A DNA stretch of 64,000 bases from Tenebrio molitor. Taxonomy: Eukaryota > Arthropoda > Insecta > Coleoptera > Tenebrionidae. Below, one piece after another: positions 60,996 to 64,000 of this stretch. Made by a program: the position numbers and the translations under genes. How positions within the stretch are numbered: position 1 is the stretch's first letter; every line of letters begins with the position of its first letter. The notes under the pieces are model-generated. The model searched no databases. It worked only from the letters and a program-made list of their open reading frames with translations, and was not told where the DNA came from. The DNA is taken from contig NC_091055.1 of assembly GCF_963966145.1 (NCBI RefSeq), forward strand, positions 6,262,001 to 6,326,000, given 5' to 3'.

Positions 60996-61160
60996 GTGTG
61001 GTTCCAGAACAGACGCACCAAGTGGCGGAAAAAGCACGCGGCTGAGATGGCCACGGCCAAAAGGAAACAAGAAGTGTTGGACAACCAGACCGACGAGAAC
61101 AGTGACGTCATTTCCGATACTGAAGAGGAACATGCAGCGAAGAGACAAAACATACAATGA
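60996..61160 (+). CDS. Nkx6: Nkx6 coding exon 3: recognition helix and acidic tail
   Basis: The acceptor is TTTTTTTCTAG (ends 60995). The exon opens with VWFQNRRTKWRKKHAAEMAT, the remainder of helix 3 with Trp48, Phe49, Gln50 and the invariant Asn51, followed by the Nkx6-typical basic/alanine segment AKRKQE. The tail is short and acidic (DENSDVISDTEEEHAAKRQN) and ends at TGA 61158-61160. Vertebrate Nkx6 tails are longer. No frame other than this one extends the homeodomain, so the exon choice is certain. It was not visible as a long open frame in its own right because it is only 55 codons. Confidence 0.96.
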   Translation: MWFQNRRTKWRKKHAAEMATAKRKQEVLDNQTDENSDVISDTEEEHAAKRQNIQ

Positions 61161-61760
61161 GAATTCGAACTTGTTAATTTAATAGAGAGACAGACTCTAC
61201 CTGTAAATATGGTTTAGTGATCTCAGTGTTTGTGAAGACTTGTGCGTGAGAAAGAGACGTTGTGACTACGCGCTTTGTAAAAATGTTATATATCTATAAA
61301 TATATGTATACGTATATATAACGCTATTTATTGTTCATTTCGATTCAGCGAAAAAAGTGCAATTTTGCTAGAAATTCCAGACTTGCCCATGTTATTGTAC
61401 TAATTATTTTCCATGTATGTAAAATTGAACAGTTTTCGCGCCGAAACTTGTACAGCAAGCTTAAAACTGATCTGAAATCTTGGGAACGATATTTTTCATT
61501 GTACATAATCTTTACTTTTGCGTTTGAAAGTAATATTTACAGGGTGACTAAGGAAATAGGCTCGTGGAAAATATTGTTCCCATTAGTTATTTTAATTCGT
61601 TTAAGACCTCGACGCCGCTCTAAAGAGCTACAATTTTTAGATTTGTGTTAAAACATCGTGCAATCTTCTTATTATAGGACGCGGCATTTTGCAGCTAAAT
61701 TATGTATATTAAAATGTATTTGTAATATTAAAATAAATATGTTCAAGTGAATCATGACTT
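61161..61760 (+). other. Nkx6: Probable 3' UTR of Nkx6
   Basis: AT-rich sequence after the stop, with TATA-rich low-complexity at about 61287-61320. A 106-codon open frame at 61331-61651 shows no domain and lies in the expected UTR. The first strong polyadenylation signal is at 61732. Confidence 0.5.
61732..61737 (+). terminator. Polyadenylation signal AATAAA, candidate for Nkx6
   Basis: AATAAA at 61732, about 570 bp after the stop codon, followed by a T-rich stretch. A second AATAAA occurs at 61809. Either could define the 3' end. Confidence 0.4.
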
Positions 61761-61809
61761 TAATTAATCAAATTCTAGTCTCTATCGTACGATTATAACA
61801 AGCATTCCA

Positions 61810-64000
61810 ATAAATATAATCCGATAACGATAATAAACTTTCATAAAATTCGACTTAATTAACTTGTAAATTCTATCAATAACAACGTGGAATTCCATAA
61901 TACATGTACTAAAAAAACATATGTGTAATCCTGATATTTACTCGCACCATATTGTGATCGACCGTATGGTTATGCAAGTTATGAAGAAGAGATAACTCAG
62001 AAATCGCAATAACAAAACCTACCTACTGTGTATATCTCAACATATTAATATCGTTCGATTTCAAAACGATATCGATGAATTACGAGGAAAAATCTAAACT
62101 CACATAACCCGAGTAAAATTCCTTTTTGGTCTGGAAGATTTCAAAATCTGGGAATATCAATTTTCTAGAGTGACGGAGCAGTAATGGAAGAAGAGCCGTC
62201 TTCGTTCCGATAACAGTTGAGCTAAATATAAAACCCCATAATCGTTAACCAGAGGAATAAATTCGGTGATTGTTGTGTTAAGTTCTAGGATCTCGGGACG
62301 AATGTAGTCAAAGATTTGTTTCCCTCCGTCCAGACAGTTGTAAGTCGGATTTTATGATGAAATAAGGGTTGCAGCAACAAATAAAACAAAATACAACCGT
62401 ACGCTTTCTACGCCCGCGCGTTCGGAAAAGAAAGTTAAAAGAGTTGCAAACAGCTAGGACAGAGGGACGTGTTAAAATCTGTAATTATGAGAGAAATTGA
62501 AATCGCGTGGGGTAATGATTTATCGACTGGGAGGAGAGAAAATGTGCGCTTTGATAGGTAAGATCTCATTTGTAGATAAAAATGCGCAAAGCCATCCCTG
62601 TCGTGTTGTGTACATATGTAAATCCAAGTTTTTCGTGTAAGATATGCAACTTGATTTATCTACAATGCAGAGCGGGGAGAAGAGATAGGTGGCCAGGCGC
62701 CAGGACGTTGCCTTGACGACGTCGCCATCGCCTCTTACGACGCTGACGCCGTCGAAGCCATGTCCTTACCCCCGAGGTCTCCACATTATATACCTACTAC
62801 ACTTTTTCACTCTCTTCACCCTTTCGCGGTCAATTTATCCCATCCGACTTACAACCACTTCTAATTGGATACGTTCTGGAGCGGGATCAACAAGCAATTA
62901 AGGGCCCAAAAATACGTGTGAATTATAACAATTCGTGGATCTGCTAAGTGAATTTACATGGGTCATTTAGTTCGGAAACGGCTCCGGTCCCATTATAAAC
63001 GTTTACATTAAAAGTTCATCGCAGTAATAGTCCCCTTACGGTATTTAGCAACACGTTTATTTAAAGAGATGCATAGTTATAATGAAGTTTAATTATGATA
63101 AGTTATCTGCAGTTGCTCGTTCATAAATCACAAATATAATTAAATCGTTGGTCGGCAAGGCAGAGCGCTACAGTCTCACCCTAATTATATGATCGTACAT
63201 GGAGAACAAGGGTTCCGGCCCGAGCCAGGGGCGCACATTTTTATCCCGAAATGATACACTCGCCAACTCGGATCTTCCACCACCACCCCACCCAACAATT
63301 TCCATCAATACTCCAATTCTTCCACGATGACAACAAATAAATTGTACGAGTTTCATTTCACACGTCTAAATGTCAAAAATCGACAAGTTTTCTGGGCCGC
63401 TCCAATACAAAGATACAAATCTACTGATTCTCAAAAAATAATATGATTGTCTCTACAAGAAGAATCAGTGTGGAAACGTGTTTTTGATGGCAGATTCTTA
63501 ACATTTTTTTTATTTTTGGGCTTGTGGGAAAAATTGTGTGCCGCCACTGGAGCCCCTTATATGCGCGCAGTTTGGACCAATTATATTAAGCGCTGAATAC
63601 AAATTGACTCTTTTGAAAAGCTAAACGGTTGGGTCTAGAGTTATCATTGTGCAGTGAAAGGTCCTGATGATTTTTATTTATATCTAGCCAATCGGGCCTT
63701 TGTGCTGTCCTTATTTGTCGCACCGGTTCGAGAAGAGCACTCTGTATTTATGCCGTTTTAATAACGCTCGGGAGTTTATTTCGCTACCGAACCGCTTCAA
63801 CCCCACATCTTATTATTAATTTATTGTCGTAAATAACCCATTGAAAAAATGATACAATTTCTTATTGTAACTAGAGATTTATCATTTGTCGCAGATCCGT
63901 TCGACTCGTTCAGTGTTATCCGTTCATCTCAAATCTAAATAGTGAAACTGAGAAAGTAATCCCCCGTTATTAATATCAATTTTTGTACAGAGGGTGCGTC
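61810..64000. other. Downstream flank of Nkx6, no gene recognised
   Basis: Moderately AT-rich, with GC-richer stretches at about 62400-62780 and 63160-63310. Short frames on both strands lack domains. I find no splice-bounded homeobox or other exon and no transposon termini. Confidence 0.35.

Larger units (their letters stand above)
41899..61160 (+). other. Nkx6: Nkx6-class homeobox gene, whole coding span (three exons)
   Basis: Joining 41899-42544, 50832-51016 and 60996-61160 gives 332 codons including the stop, or 331 residues. Introns are 8287 and 9979 bp with GT/AG borders. In other animals Nkx6 proteins are nuclear repressors that pattern the ventral nerve cord, motor neurons and, in vertebrates, pancreatic beta cells; the Drosophila member (HGTX/Nk6) acts in motor-neuron and interneuron identity and axon growth. 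Domains in order: Nkx6 N-terminal motif (residues 47-59), eh1/TN-like repressor motif (116-125), YWPG...WRDRL motif (195-213), homeodomain (232-291), acidic tail (292-331). The tail is shorter than in vertebrates. Large introns with GC-richer blocks fit a regulator with complex control. The assignment is firm; exact start and 5' structure are inferred. Confidence 0.95.

Noticed and set aside
61331..61651. 106-codon + frame after Nkx6
   Set aside because: Lies in the probable 3' UTR, has no recognisable domain or context for an independent start.

Overview
The window looks like nuclear DNA from an insect, perhaps a beetle, although the order is only a guess. The evidence is AT-rich sequence, one homeobox gene with very large introns, consensus GT/AG splice sites, and many short inverted-repeat transposons with TA target-site duplications. 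Nothing bacterial is present, and most open frames in the window are chance frames in non-coding DNA.

The only host gene I can support is an Nkx6-class homeobox gene (Drosophila HGTX/Nk6 orthologue group) on the + strand in three coding exons: 41899-42544, 50832-51016 and 60996-61160. The splices join in frame (phase 1, then phase 0) to give a predicted 331-residue transcription factor. It carries the Nkx6-type N-terminal motif, an eh1/TN-like repressor motif, the aromatic-P-G...WRD motif before the homeodomain, a complete homeodomain and a short acidic tail. Introns are about 8.3 and 10.0 kb. A TATA-like box lies at about 41176 and polyadenylation signals at about 61732.

Layout. 1-5310: a satellite-like array of about 735-bp units running off the left edge. 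5311-11410: nested and adjacent transposons: the 3' end of a retrotransposon with an R2-type restriction-like endonuclease, split by a non-autonomous hAT element with a clean 8-bp duplication, which is itself split by an 884-bp TA-flanked MITE; then a frameshifted CR1/L2-like retrotransposon and a tRNA-like SINE. 11411-39844: intergenic DNA with at least a dozen foldback or MITE elements in several families, including a second nested insertion and a large foldback element whose centre is a decayed DDE transposase. 39845-41898: probable promoter and 5' leader of Nkx6. 41899-61160: the gene. Its introns hold a few MITEs, a transposase fragment, an RFX-type X-box cluster, two diverged tandem-repeat blocks and several GC-richer blocks that are candidate enhancers. 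61161-64000: 3' UTR and downstream DNA without a recognised gene.

Mobile elements are dense to the left of the gene and sparser inside it, and none interrupts a coding exon. I found no clearly new biological system. The observations most worth checking are the satellite with four dyads per unit, the two transposon nests that can be dated relative to each other, the different MITE families sharing one terminus, and the X-box cluster in intron 1.
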